DNA of 64,000 nt from Gnetum montanum (Eukaryota > Streptophyta > Gnetopsida > Gnetales > Gnetaceae): contig MNCI01024904.1 of assembly GCA_015680685.1 (NCBI GenBank), forward strand, positions 43,837 through 107,836, written 5' to 3'. How positions within the stretch are numbered: the stretch's first letter is position 1; every line of letters starts with the position of its first letter. This document shows positions 34,757 to 46,831 of the stretch, piece after piece. The notes under the pieces are model-generated. The model had not been told where the DNA came from, searched no databases, and worked only from the letters and a program-made list of their open reading frames with translations. A program made the translations under genes and the position numbers.

Positions 34757-35966
34757 GAGAAGCTCTAAGGAAGGTAGTTTTCCTAATTATATTTTATTGA
34801 TAAATTTTATATTCAAAATATTTCTATTTTTATATATTTAATTTCTATAGGGGCTATTTGCAATAAAAAAATTTTTGATATGTAATAATAAAATTTTTTA
34901 ATTGAAATTTTTTTTCTAGCCACAATTGATGATCTCTAGGTTAGATATATATCTAGAATTTGGCCAGGCTAATATTTTCCTTCTTTAAAAAATCAAGTCT
35001 TACCATAAAATATTTTTGACTTATGGATAAAGAGCAATATTTCAAAAAATGCATCTTTCATGATATGCTGATGAGGAATAAGATTCTTGACTCAAAGAAG
35101 AAGCAAACATAAAGGTTATCATGGAGAAGCTCCAAAGATGATGTTTTTCTTAACAATATTTGCACTAATAAATTTTATATAAAAAATATTTACTCTACAT
35201 TATTGATTTATACATGAATTATTTACAGTAAAAAATTTTGTTTGCTGATAATAAGAAATTTTTATTTGAAATTTTTTAATAACCTTCTTTAACTTCATCA
35301 ACTTAGTTATTTCATTCTAGAATTAAATACTAGTATTGTATCTATATTTCTTGCTGATATTTTTAATACTTCAATTGTTGCGGTGAGATTGACTTGTGAG
35401 TTCACATTGTTGCAAGGTGACATATACAAGGTAATGGTGCTACCAAAAGATTTATTTTCCCAAAAAGCACTTCTTGAGTAGACACGGGATGTAGAAGCTT
35501 GATTGCTTCTATAAAGAACCTTACTATAATTCCCTGCATCAAAAATATATCTTTATAGTAAGAAAGATTATTTTTGGGGACATTATGACACTAAAAAATA
35601 TTATAGTACTATAACTGGAAAGACTCTTCACTTAATGTTCAGATGAATAAAAGTTAAATTACCATAATAAAAAAGCTTTCATTAGCTATTGTTATGAAAT
35701 TTAATTATTTATGGTGACCAACTTATTGTTATAATTTTACCATGATCCTAAAATATTTGAGTCAAAATCATGTTCCTCCTCTAAAGATTATGAAAGATGC
35801 ATTTTTGAAATCCTTTTCCTAGTCTAGAGATTGTATAATATTTTTTTGTTAAAATCTTGTTCTTCATCCATGGGTTAAGAATATTTTATGGTAAAACTTT
35901 ATTTGAAGAGAGAAAAGATCCTCTCCACCAAATTATAGATATATATAATAAATATATATATCTAAG
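34757..35966. repeat. Composite of direct and inverted repeats (foldback-like)
   Basis: Segment 34757-34920 recurs in direct orientation at about 35130-35290 (shared GAGAAGCTC, AATAAATTTTATAT and an AAATTTTT-rich end), an offset of roughly 370 bp. Segment 34931-35122 recurs inverted at about 35739-35966: TTTCAAAAAATGCATCTTTC against GAAAGATGCATTTTTGAAA, and ACCATAAAATATTTTTGA against AGAATATTTTATGGT. The second arm has an extra insert of about 40 bp. No transposase is seen. It may be a non-autonomous DNA element or a tandem/inverted array of one. Confidence 0.65.
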
Positions 35967-37834
35967 CTAGTATTAGTACCAAACTTCTTTNTAATAGCCT
36001 TATTACTTAGTTATTTTATTATAGAAAATTGCTTAAAATTATGACATGCACTTGTAGGTTGTAAGCTAACCATGTTTAATAAAGATACAAGAATTAACAA
36101 ATAGTTATAATTTCTCAAAAGGAATTTAAAAACAATCAGCTAGGTGGTAGGAAAAACTAAAAACCAAATAGTTATAATGTGAAATTTTTAATTTATATAC
36201 CTTTACTAACAAGTGATAAGTCAGCTGTTTTGAAAAAAGTACTATGGCAAAAGAAACAACCATGATTTTGATTTTTTAAGCCAACAGGAAGTTGCCTCGT
36301 ATTTAAATGAAATAAAAAATTTGAAAGAAGATTAACATTTACAAAACCAAAGGACCAATATGAAAATTGAATCAAATTATTGATTCCAAAGATAAAAATG
36401 ATTCTATTCGTCATTGTCAAAAATAATTTGGAAATACATTATCAATCAAATGAATGAAGAATGTAATATTAAAATTTCTAGTCTTAAATGCAAGCAAAAG
36501 TATTTTAGATTGAAAAAATAATCTAAAAGCATAAAAAGAGTCTACACATAATAAACTTTCTTTTAAAACCACTAATAATATCATTTCAATAGATCTTTTC
36601 AAATAGTAATATTCTTTTCATTATGGTTTGAACCTAAACACAACCAGTTGAAAGATGTTAGGCTTTGACTCATCCACTAGAACTCAGCATCAGCAAGATG
36701 AGCATTGAGCCTCTGGGTGATGATCTTTTAAATGAAAAACATAGAATAATAAAATATTTTTTAAAGACATTAAAGAATAAGAAAATAGTATAGCTACTAT
36801 AACTAATATTGCAAAAAGTGTCCAATTGTAATACAAGTAAATCTATTAAAGCTTAAGCCTCTGACAAGAAGTTTGAAGAAAGTAAGATGTTGATGCAACT
36901 AACATACATTTAAATTTGTTTTATAATGTTAATATAAATAGCTAATATCATTTCTCAATTATACTCTTATAGTCTTATTAAGGTATAATCAATATGATGC
37001 TTAAATCAACTTTTAATACAAAAAGAAAATTTATTTGAAGGTTATTATTACTAAAGATGAATTTAGAGAAAATATGAAATTGGCATGGTTAGGATACTCA
37101 AGGATGTATGTAGTGTAGTATCGAATTGATTATGATGCTTAATTTATTATTCCCTCCAAGACCAATATCATAAACGTGATTACAATTCTACAAGTTTTAT
37201 ATGGTGATTTCATTCATTATATCTATGAATGAATCGATGTTGCTTCATTTCTTTGGGACTTTCTTCTTTCGTTTAACTACCAAACTCTTCATTCTCCCAT
37301 GAACTTTATCATTTTTGTAATTGTCATATAGTCGTATGTGATTTCTTCTTTTTAAGTGATTCTTCAACCCTATTTTTCATATTCTTACCTTAACTCATTC
37401 CTTCCTCTTGTTTAAGAAATCTCTTATGCTCACTTAACTCTTTTAGTTAGATGTGTGCCACATCTCATAATGATTTTGTAGAATATAAATGATTATATAT
37501 TCATTTTGTGTGTTTTCCTTATAACATGGTTTCCATCTTTCATTGTAGGTTACTATACATTTTTCACTTTCCATATAAATAGACTCCATATTCTGTGTAC
37601 TTCTGATGGTTTAGTTTTCATCATTTAATTTCTTCTTAGATGAATTTTTCATCTCATTGGTTAGTAAATTATGATTTCCAGATGAACTTTATTCATACTT
37701 TCTCTTAGAGTATTATACCTACTTTTGGACTTGATTCATGTAACTCATATTATCATTTTTCTATATATGCACTAATTTCTCTATGTTTCATTTCTTGAAA
37801 TACATTTTTTTATTTTTACTATGAATAGTTTTGC
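35967..37834. other. AT-rich stretch, no gene seen apart from SINE-like head
   Basis: No long coding frame and no conserved motif were recognised except the boxes at 36625-36680. One unresolved base (N) is at 35991. Confidence 0.4.
36620..36735 (-). mobile_element. Possible tRNA-derived SINE head
   Basis: On the minus strand, CTAGTGGATGAGTCAAAGCC (36680-36661) resembles a pol III A box. About 25 bp further, AGGTTCAAACC (36635-36625) is a good B box. That spacing is typical of tRNA-derived SINEs. I could not find the 3' end or target duplication. Confidence 0.4.
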
Positions 37835-38412
37835 TACCTAGGATCAATCCTCAAATTAGATGATGAATTTGATAAACATCTAAGAAATAGAATTGAGGTA
37901 AAATGGTCAAAATGGAGACATGATAGTGATGTGCTATATGATAAAATAATACCAACAAAATTGAAGGAAAATCTTATAAGATAGTAATGGGGCTTGCTAT
38001 CTTATATGCTTTTGAATGTTAGATAGTAGAAAAGAGGCACAAATAATAAATCACTGTCACAGAAATGTGAATACTTTGATGGATGTTGATTGTTATCAAA
38101 AGAGATAAACCGCATAATATAGACATTAGAGGAAGACTTGCAGTGGTTTCTGTTTTAGATAAGCTACAAGAATAACAGCTTAAATGGTTTGGATATGTGT
38201 AAACAATATTAGACAATAAGATTGTAAAAAATAAGAAATCCACCAAAAACAGGATCAAAGAAGACATGGAAAAAATAATTGAAGATGATTTGAAGAAATT
38301 GCAAATAAACAAAGATCTAAATCTTCATAGAGATGAATGGTGAAAAAGAAACTCATGTAGCTAATCGCATTTTTTTGGGACAAAGCTAGGATGATGATAA
38401 TGATGATTATTC
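37835..38412 (+). mobile_element. RTE-type LINE, 5'-truncated 3' end
   Basis: The C-terminal part of an RTE polymerase is readable: YLGSIL, RIEVKWSKWRHDSDVLYDK, IPTKLK, then after a probable one-base deletion near 37965 MGLAILYAFEC, then WFGYV, KEDMEKIIEDDLKKL and LHRDEW. These correspond to the conserved tail of plant RTE LINEs. It ends in a GATGATGATAATGATGATT tract at about 38389-38408, the short tandem tail usual for this clade. Everything 5' of the polymerase tail is missing, as in typical 5'-truncated insertions. Confidence 0.75.
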
Positions 38413-41400
38413 TTAAATTATGAGCATCATGCTTTTTACAAGTCTTTGCGACCATTTGAGACCATCAACGTTTGGCCTTTAGACATGCGACTGGGGTCAT
38501 GGAAAATGAAGGTGTTCCTTCAAATAGGGTTTAGGTGCTTGCTGGTCTTCTAACAACACCAAGGCCCAAATACCTCCAAATAGAGTCAGTGGTTATAGAG
38601 CAAACTAAGTGTACATGTGTGTTTGCTATTGCGAATGTTGAAATGGTGGGGTTTGTGTATGAAACTGTAATTGGCTATAATAAAAATTTAGCTAACCTTG
38701 TTGAATATTGTGAGTTATTAAAGATTCATATTTTTGTCAAATCACTTTGTCTATATAGTCCCTATAGTACACTATTTGAAACAAATAAAATTTCGCAAAA
38801 ATGCTTGAGCATAATTCTACCAATATACTCCTAATTTCCCTCAAAGAGAAAATTCTACAAGAAAGCTAGAAATAAAGCAAGATTCAAAGGATTTAGAAAG
38901 AGAAAAGAAAAGAAAGCAAATTTGTGTAAATCTCAAACATTTAGGCAAGATAAATTGAACATGATGAAAAGCTTCACAATAAAGCTATTCCAATTCAATC
39001 TAAGTATTACAAATTGTCCAAACCCTTTGAGCCCAATAAGAAATTTTGTAAAATATACTCTTATTAAAATACCAAAATGCTTTGTAAAAGACAAAGTACA
39101 GGCTTTTATTTGGTTAGTTAATAATTGTAAATAATTGCAAACAATAGAGCTATCGTAAAAAATTTGACAATTTCAAGATTGAAATTCCAAGGTAGTAAAC
39201 TTTAAAAAAATCAAGCTATTTCAAACGAGTCAAAGTATCAAAGATTTTCAAGATCCTCTAAACTCAAACAGGTAATTTCTATAAGACATTACTATTAAAT
39301 TTCTCAAGATGCTTTTCTAAAACAACATAAGCTCTTATATGGAAACCCTAATAGAAATTTAGTATTGCACAAAAAAAAGTTAAAAAAGGAAACAGGGCTA
39401 TAAAAGCAATAAGAAAATCCCAAAATTAAATGCCAAGCATGATACTATCTAAATCATTAGCTAAGTAATTAATACAAAGTTAGAACAAAAGAACTCATAG
39501 GATTTAAACAAAGAAATTGAATTGATAAATTAGCAAGCCATATTACAATCTTCAATATCTTTCTTCTTGATCTCCCACCAATACTCCCAAAATTTACCCT
39601 TGAAACTCTTATTATAGTGGCTTCATGATAATTATAATCATCATGGAAGATTAAGGTTAGTTACAAACATTATGGGGGTTAGTTATAACCACCATAGAGT
39701 TAAATACCATAGTTGACAAGTGTCTGGTAGTTACAACCATCATGGTAGTTCATTATAACTACCATAATTGACAAGTGTGCAATTCACATGGGACTTTGAA
39801 CAAGTGTCCCATAAATTTCCTTTCTTTTTTGAATAATGATTTTTCTTCTTCATTTTTTTATACAAAGCATATAAAATATACTTCCATCAATAGTTACTGT
39901 TGGCAGAGAAAAAACTGTTGGCTTTAAAATTTCAAAAAGGAGACACAATTTGAAATATAAAGCTTGAAATAGCTAACAACTTGAACAAAGATTAACCAAA
40001 GTTTTGAAGAAACACAAGCTCTGTGTTTAAACCACACAATAGAGATCAAAGTTGAGTTACAAAAATTTAAAGTAGTAGGATAAAATGAAGACTTAGCTCA
40101 AAAATGAGCACAAACAGAATAACTTCTAATGCAGCCTTGTCTGCTCATACCTGCAAGAAGCGCCCCTCCTCTAACAAGTCTGCAACCTTCGGCTCTTGAA
40201 TTTGCCTATTGTTCCACACCAAACTACCTCCAAGAATGCCACCAAAAAGTTAACAAAAATGAGAAAGAGCCCTAGGGTTTTCTTATGGCCTAGGGATTTA
40301 TTACAATTGATTAGGTCCCTCACCTTCTCCTACCTCCACTACTTCTAGCCAGAATTGCACACCATTAGCTTAGGTGAACTTCAATTTTAGGCATGTTTTC
40401 CAAATGAAGTTGATGCTTAGTTAAGCTCTATCAATGCCCAAGATCACGATTTTAGCTACTGTCATTCTAAACTTTTAAATGCAGGACAACTGCAACAAGA
40501 ATCATAGTCTAGATAGAGAGATTGGACAAAGATTCTTAGCAAGCTTCCCTTTTTAGAACCAAGCTTGAGGCAAGTTTCGAAGGCATTAGCCAGAGATTTG
40601 GTACTAATAGTTTAGTAGTTATCAATGTTGTTTCCATCTTCTGCATGACCATTAGGAGGAAGTAAATGGCAGGTATCAAGAAAAGGAATGCCTAGCATGG
40701 GAAGTTGTCCTAAAATAAAGGTAAAGATTCGAGATGAAGAATAGAAGACTACACTTTCTCTAGTTTGACACCCAATTGCCCAAGATCTATTACTCTCATT
40801 TTACTGCTTTCTTGAGGTCAAACGTATTCCAATTTAATGTAAATGAAAAATTTAAACCTTCATGGAGAGACATATTTTGCAAGGTAATTTCCATTTTATA
40901 TTTGGTTAAATGTTACTGTAATCATTGCATGAAGGCCAACTCAACCTTGTGTAAATTGCTCATGTATGCCTCATGAGAATAAGAAAGAATTTTGAGTAAA
41001 TTGCAAATGGTATAAATTTGTATAGATGATAGGCAGTTTGTGTAAACTAGAAAAGGGAATGTGGAACATGTTCAATTCATGTTTGCTGAAGACTAAATAC
41101 ATATTGATAAAGATATTAGACCTATAGGATTTATTAATTTTCATGGTGTTAAAACTTATTTAATCAAGGCCCTGTGCTAGCATGGGAGCATTGCACCAAC
41201 GCTTAGCCCCCAAACTAGAAATTGCATGTAAGTGCAAGAATAACAAAACTATAGAAATTTTAAGAGGGGAAGAATCAAAAGGTCTCAAAACACTAACAAA
41301 TTAAAATTTGAAAGCAAACTATACCATTTTAAACATGATTAAAATAATCGTATAACCAAGAGCGTACTAAACATGGGTCACCCTTGTCACGCCACCTTGT

Positions 41401-42545
41401 TTAATCAAGATATAACTTTATAGATCATAAGCTTATTAGCATATATACATATTGATCATTCCCAATCATCTCATAAATAAAATAAATTAGCATGAGAACT
41501 ACTTTAAGCACAAGATTTACTCCCCAAGTTAATGAAGAGGACATGCTTCTCTTATATCATAGCTAGCCACTACTTTCGGATTTTTCCTTAGTTTCTTTCT
41601 TTGTTTTTTTTTTCTTGACATTTAGAAAGGGAATGGGTGAACAGGGATAAGGAAAAATTAGGAAAATTTAAAAATGGGAGGGGAATATTTTCTTTTCTCT
41701 TCTTTTTTTCTTTAACTTTGGGATGGAATAGGTTAAAAAGGGAATGGAGGCTAGGATGAGAATTAATGTTGGACCCCATCACACTTAAGAACTTATTACA
41801 TTGCCAATGAACATGGTCCTTATTTTCATCATTCATTTTTTGAGGAAACTCTGCTCATGGTGCACTTTATTCTTAAGGTAGAAATTCCAACACGAGTCTA
41901 GTCAATGTGGATCATTAAACTTAGAAAGGGGAGGGATGAATAAGTTCCCAAAATCACACCTTTATGAAACAAAGAACACACACAAATTTACATGGTTCTC
42001 CAACTTGGGTACTTCACACTCGGAGGGTAGATTGCAAGCACAACTCTAGACATTGTTGCCCTCAAAATGTGGTTGAAGGGGTCTATACCCTATACAATCT
42101 TTAAGCCTTGCTCTAAAGTGTTATAACCTAGCACTAATCACTCAACCTTACAAGGTCTCATCAGGCTTGGAAATGTGGTTTCAAGGCTTTCACAACCTTT
42201 ATAATCTTGAGCTCCACACCAGAGTGTTGTACCATAGCACCAACAACTCAATCCCGACAAGCTCAACCACATCAATGCCATAGGCCAACATAAATAAAAA
42301 TTACAAGAAATAATTACAACTTAATTTGCTAATCCTTTCATAATTAGGTATAGCACACTTTACAAACCCAAAATGAATAGATAATGAGGAGTAATAAAGA
42401 ATTCAATGATTATAAATGATTGTACAATGAATACAGTAATGCTTGCCCATTTCCCAATGCACATGAAGTCTTCTTATAGCTATTGTGTTTCCAACTCCTT
42501 CTTGAAACTTGTGCAATGGTTAGCTAATGGTCACTAACAATCATC
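38413..42545. other. Unassigned AT-rich region
   Basis: Apart from the palindrome cluster at about 39.63-39.79 kb I see no domain, RNA gene or element terminus. Around 41.96-42.29 kb a less AT-rich stretch has ATTTACATGGTTCTCCAACTT, a phrase of the kind found in plant copia LTRs, but no flanking element could be defined. Confidence 0.35.
39629..39790. repeat. Cluster of short inverted repeats
   Basis: GGTAGTT-CATTAT-AACTACC is a perfect stem, with relatives GTTAGTTATAACCACC and GGTAGTTACAACCATCATGG. TTGACAAGTGT occurs twice (about 39713 and 39767). This looks like an LTR U3-type array, but no LTR ends were found. Confidence 0.45.
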
Positions 42546-42547
42546 AG

Positions 42548-42735
42548 AGATGTCTTTATCATACCTAAGACATCTCTCTGAATTTTCCTTCAAATCTAGG
42601 AAGATGTATTTGTTTCTTGAAAGACATCTTTATCTAAGAAGGACATCTTGCAATTTCTAAAGATGTCTTTGTTTAAGTTCTCTTTAAATTTTCCAAGACA
42701 TTTGCTACTTCCTAGAGATGTCTTTCTTCACTTTT
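42548..42735. repeat. Cluster of AGATGTCTT / AAGACATCT motifs
   Basis: At least six copies or near copies occur in both orientations (GAGATGTCTTT, AAGACATCTCT, AAGACATCTTT, GACATCTTG, AAGATGTCTTT, GAGATGTCTTT). Role unknown; it resembles U3 motif arrays of LTRs. Confidence 0.5.
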
Positions 42736-42940
42736 TCTTGCATGATGAATGCATTGTCCCTTGTCTGCAACATTGATCTTCTGTATGCTTTAATGATATA
42801 CACTTTGCTTATATAATATTAGGTCCTTGTCCATGTCCTTTTGATGTTCATTTAAAGACATGTGGGTGACATCCTCCTTTGAGCTCTAGAATAGTTTGTT
42901 TCTTTAGTTTCCAAGCTCTTGTCTTGCAAGCACAACAACT

Positions 42941-42961
42941 ACACACACACACACACACACA
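42941..42961. repeat. (AC)n microsatellite
   Basis: Ten AC units. Confidence 0.95.
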
Positions 42962-43636
42962 ATTGTCTTCCATTTTTCTTAACATTTTGACATACCAAAA
43001 CCAAAAGGTCCACAATCAATTAGTTGCATTGCTAAAGAACATGGTCCTTTCAGAAATTTTATCCATGGTGCAGTTCAACCCTTGTGCATGTACCTTTTAA
43101 TTATAATCTAGATAGCATCATAATAGGTATCCTGGGTGGCTAAGGATTCTCAAGTGAAGAGGAACATACTTCACCCTATTGCTCATAAGATAACCATGGA
43201 TCATCACACTTGAGGGCTAGGGCTTATTAGAGATAAAATGGAATTTTCTAAGGTGACCTAGGGATTGTGACTAATCATTCTCTAACCTCACATGTCCTAG
43301 ATTCACACAACCATGATAATAACATGATAATTTAGCATAAATCCCATCCTCCATAATCCAACATAACTAACAAAACTAAAACCTTGAAATAAATTAGGAA
43401 GAATCATGTTATATTAAAGTATATCATATAAGGAGATTTTATATAATAGTAATATGATATATAAAATAATATACTAGTATTATTTTCAAATGGTGTTATG
43501 ATGATCCAATGCCTAGTAACTCAAATGATCATAATGATTACTAAAATCATATGAAACACATGAACCAAATCAAAACCAATAAGCTAAGAAAGAAATGATG
43601 GTAGACTTAACATGCATAAGAAGATGGTGGAAATGA

Positions 43637-43719
43637 AACTATATACAAATGAAATTTCTTCCCTTTCTCTATACAAATGCAACTATATACAAATGAAATG
43701 CATAGAGAAAGGGAAGAAA
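43637..43719. repeat. 18-bp perfect inverted repeat with flanking direct repeats
   Basis: TTTCTTCCCTTTCTCTAT (43655-43672) and its exact complement (43702-43719) are separated by 29 bases. The phrase ACTATATACAAATGAAAT occurs before the first arm and again before the second. The arrangement lies at the 3' side of element H. Confidence 0.85.
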
Positions 43720-43729
43720 GCATGAAACT

Positions 43730-45435
43730 AGGGATCTACTAGGTGTCCACATGGTGCACCTAAGTAGAAGTGTTTTAAATGAAATGCATTAAAAGTTTTA
43801 TTTAATTTGTATCGTTGCAAATCAACAATTTTATAAACATTGGGGCCAATGACATTTGTGACTTGGTATGGGCTTAATAACATAGGAGAAAATTTACTTT
43901 GAGGACCTATTTGACCAAATCCTCTATCTCTTTTTAGGACTAGATCTCCTATTTTAAAGACTTTGCCTGCATATTTCTTGTCAAACCATCTTTTAATAAT
44001 TTGTTGATGATTGAGATTACGAAAATCAATACATAATCATTTTCTAACATGCACTAAATTTGATATCCAACTTGAATGTTTCATAGGATAAATAATTTTA
44101 GATTCTAAAAGTTTATCAATTTCTTCTTTCATCAAAGTTTCAATCTTGGGATTAATGGGTCTAAGTTTTTGTCTAAATGGTTTGGTTTTGGTATGTAAGT
44201 AATCAAATAAAGATTCTCTAGTTACCATTTTAAGAGAGATTTCATTTGAAAAATATGACATCCTTTGATATAACTTCTTCATTAATTTGACAAACTTTAA
44301 AACATTGCTCACTAAATTCACCCTTGAAAAATAAAAATTCATGAATATGATCATCATCATCAAAACTTAAAAAGAAAAGATATTATCTAGAATAGAATAA
44401 GAATTAACCTTTTCAATAATAATTTCAAAATCCCAAACATTACGTCTAATAGGGACATCTAAAGTAGTGGTCGATTGAGCTAATACATTAGGAACATAAT
44501 CTTCTTTTCTATGAATATGTTCAATGGATATATCATCAAAATATTTTGCTCACCTTCTAATGCTTTAATCGTTAGAACTTCATTTATATCTTTGTCCTTT
44601 CCTAATGGTGGTGGATCACCAAAAAGAAATGTTTTCCATCATTTTGCTAATAAGGTAAGACATCTTCATAAATTTCTTCACATTCTCTAAAAGAAAAAGG
44701 ATTTATTTCTAAAATTTCACTCTCATGGTCATTTATAGCATGTTCACCAAGTCCAACCTCAATAACTCCAATATAAAGATTAGTATTTTTATTTTTAAAA
44801 GATTGATTTTATTCATCAAAATTTGTTACTACTTGTTTATAAAATGTTTCTCTTGGTATAACAACATATTTATATTTTCATTTAATAGGAATTAATAATT
44901 CAGAAAAATCTGATCTAAAGAAGCCCCCAAATTGAGCTCCAAAAGTCCTAGATAGAAGCGCACTATAAGTAGGTGACATATCAACTATTAAAATATCTAT
45001 ATAACATGTGAAAGTAGGGTATTATTTAAGTTGCACTTTCACTTCTTTTAATGACCTTACCACAGGTACATTAGATTCATCAAGTTGTATCACACTTCTT
45101 ACTTATGGTAGCATTTGTGCTTCTAACATTTTACACACTTCTAATGGCATGACACTAACAATTGCATCAAAATCCATTAAGTAATTATGAACATTCTTAC
45201 CTAAAATAATCAAGGTTGTTAAGAAATGTGGTTGATCTTTCTTGTTCAACATGAAATTGCTTGAGTTTTGTATTGATAGAGCATTAGGACTTTTCGCAAA
45301 ATGAACTTGCTTTTTAGTTATTGGAGATTTTTCTTTATTAGTTTCAAGTGTATGAGATATCTTTTGGATCACATATTTCATTTCATTAAAATGTAAAAGA
45401 TCATACATTGAAATATTGACTTTAACCCTTTTCAA
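43730..45435 (-). pseudogene. Element H protease and RT-integrase fused relic
   Basis: Protease is at 45435-45103: LIILGKNVHNYLMDFDAIV with SVMPLEVCKML, where DTGA-type Asp-Thr-Gly reads Asp-Phe-Asp. RT starts at about 44190 with LRPINPKIETLMKEEIDKLL and reaches CIDFRNLN at about 44020. In the same frame it runs into QIIKRWFDKKYAGKVFKIGD and GPNVYKI, FNAFHLKHF, the region after the integrase core. The RT palm, RNase H and integrase core are therefore missing. A spacer between protease and RT (44.4-45.1 kb) is decayed. Confidence 0.75.
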
Positions 45436-45499
45436 ATCCTCAACTAAATCATAAGCTTTATGCTCATCTTTGACTTCATGTTAAGGTGGAGTTCTTCTA

Positions 45500-46831
45500 A
45501 GTATAGAAGGTGAACTAGGTTGTTGAACATTTACTTGGGATGGTCCAATTCGGTTACTTATGTTATTTTGACTAGGAACTCTTTGGTTGGGAGGAGTATA
45601 AGACTTATTCCTAATTTTTTGTTGAGTGATATTCATAATGTCACTAAGTCAAAGGTAGCAAGTTTTATGTGGGTTGGGTTCACTTACCATGACTTGTTTA
45701 CATGAGGTAACTTCTTCATTTTTTCTTTTATGAGGTATGTTGAGGACCGTAATTGGGGTTTTTTTGGTTTGTTGGTTTTGAGCATTATCACCATATAATG
45801 CTAAAAATTGAGGATAAGTTTTCTTAGAATGTTGCCTAGAATTATGAAGGTGATAATATTCATCATCAATTGATGTGCTTGATTTTTTAGATTGTATAGA
45901 AATTTTGTTATTAATTCGCTTTAGTTCAACTACTTTATTAGAAAGCTTTTGAAGAGAGGTCAATATTTAGGTCATTTGATTTTCTATTTGATCAATAAAT
46001 TAGTTAGGATTAGATATTCTTTTTGAGTTTATGATGTATTAAATTAAATCTTTTGATTGATCGTCACTTAAACTGGTATTTGGTGGTAGAAATGAAGAGA
46101 ATGTTAGGCCTTGTAAATAACTACTTATAGGTTGAGTCATTTGAAGAGGGGGTGCAGTTTGAAACATAGTATTAGCCATTGGGAAAATTTGTGAAGATAA
46201 ATAACTAGATTTCTTAGAATTACTAATACTCATCATCCTAAACTAAGTTTGAATGCTATTCATCAAGGTAATTTGTTCTAACTCAATAACTTTAGCCATT
46301 GCTCTTTGTATTTCTATTATGTTGAGATTAGATTTAATGACATAAGCAAAGAATGGGTTAATGGTATAGAAGCAAAAATTATGAATATCATCAAGTTGTA
46401 GATGCATCTCATTTGATACATAAGTAAGTTGATGAATGAATCTTATATTATAGTCCCTAACATTTTCTGTAGGTAGTTTTCTTAAGCTTGTAAAATTGCT
46501 TAAGGCTAAGGTAGGACTAGTGATATTATCAAATTGGAGTAGAAACTTATTTTTAAAGTCTTTCCATGAGTTGATAGAGGCATTAGGAAGCATAAAAACC
46601 CATTGGGTGGTCTTACTTCTGAAAGTTGTCACAAAGACCCTACATGCTATGTTATTTTCAATAATGTTATGGATGCCTAGCAAAGTTTCAAAACATTGTA
46701 TATGTTGATAGGCATCGCTAGTACGAGTTGTAGGATCAAAGATCAAATTAGTGTTTTGTAGGGGTTTTGGAATATCATGTGAAGTTAAAAGGATTGCTCA
46801 CCAAGGGAGCTAGGGATTAATTGGCTGCTAT
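45500..46831 (-). pseudogene. Element H gag relic
   Basis: The well preserved part at 46746-46243 (167 residues) reads FDPTTRTSDAYQHIQCFETL, NSWKDFKNKFLLQF and LRKLPTENVRDYNIRF, the Retrotrans_gag pattern. The frame continues to the right with PKPLQNTN up to the copy C insertion, so the gag start is missing. Further stretches at 46236-46039 and 45963-45649 are Ser/Asn/Lys-rich linkers. No clear zinc knuckle is seen. Confidence 0.75.

Larger units (their letters stand above)
43720..46831 (-). mobile_element. Element H: Ty3/gypsy relic of another family, internally deleted
   Basis: The minus strand carries gag, protease, the first part of RT and then directly the integrase C-terminal end. Gag is cut at 46831 by copy C, whose LTR starts at 46832 after GCTAT. 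No LTR of H was identified. The protein sequence differs clearly from the Athila-type copies. Confidence 0.8.
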
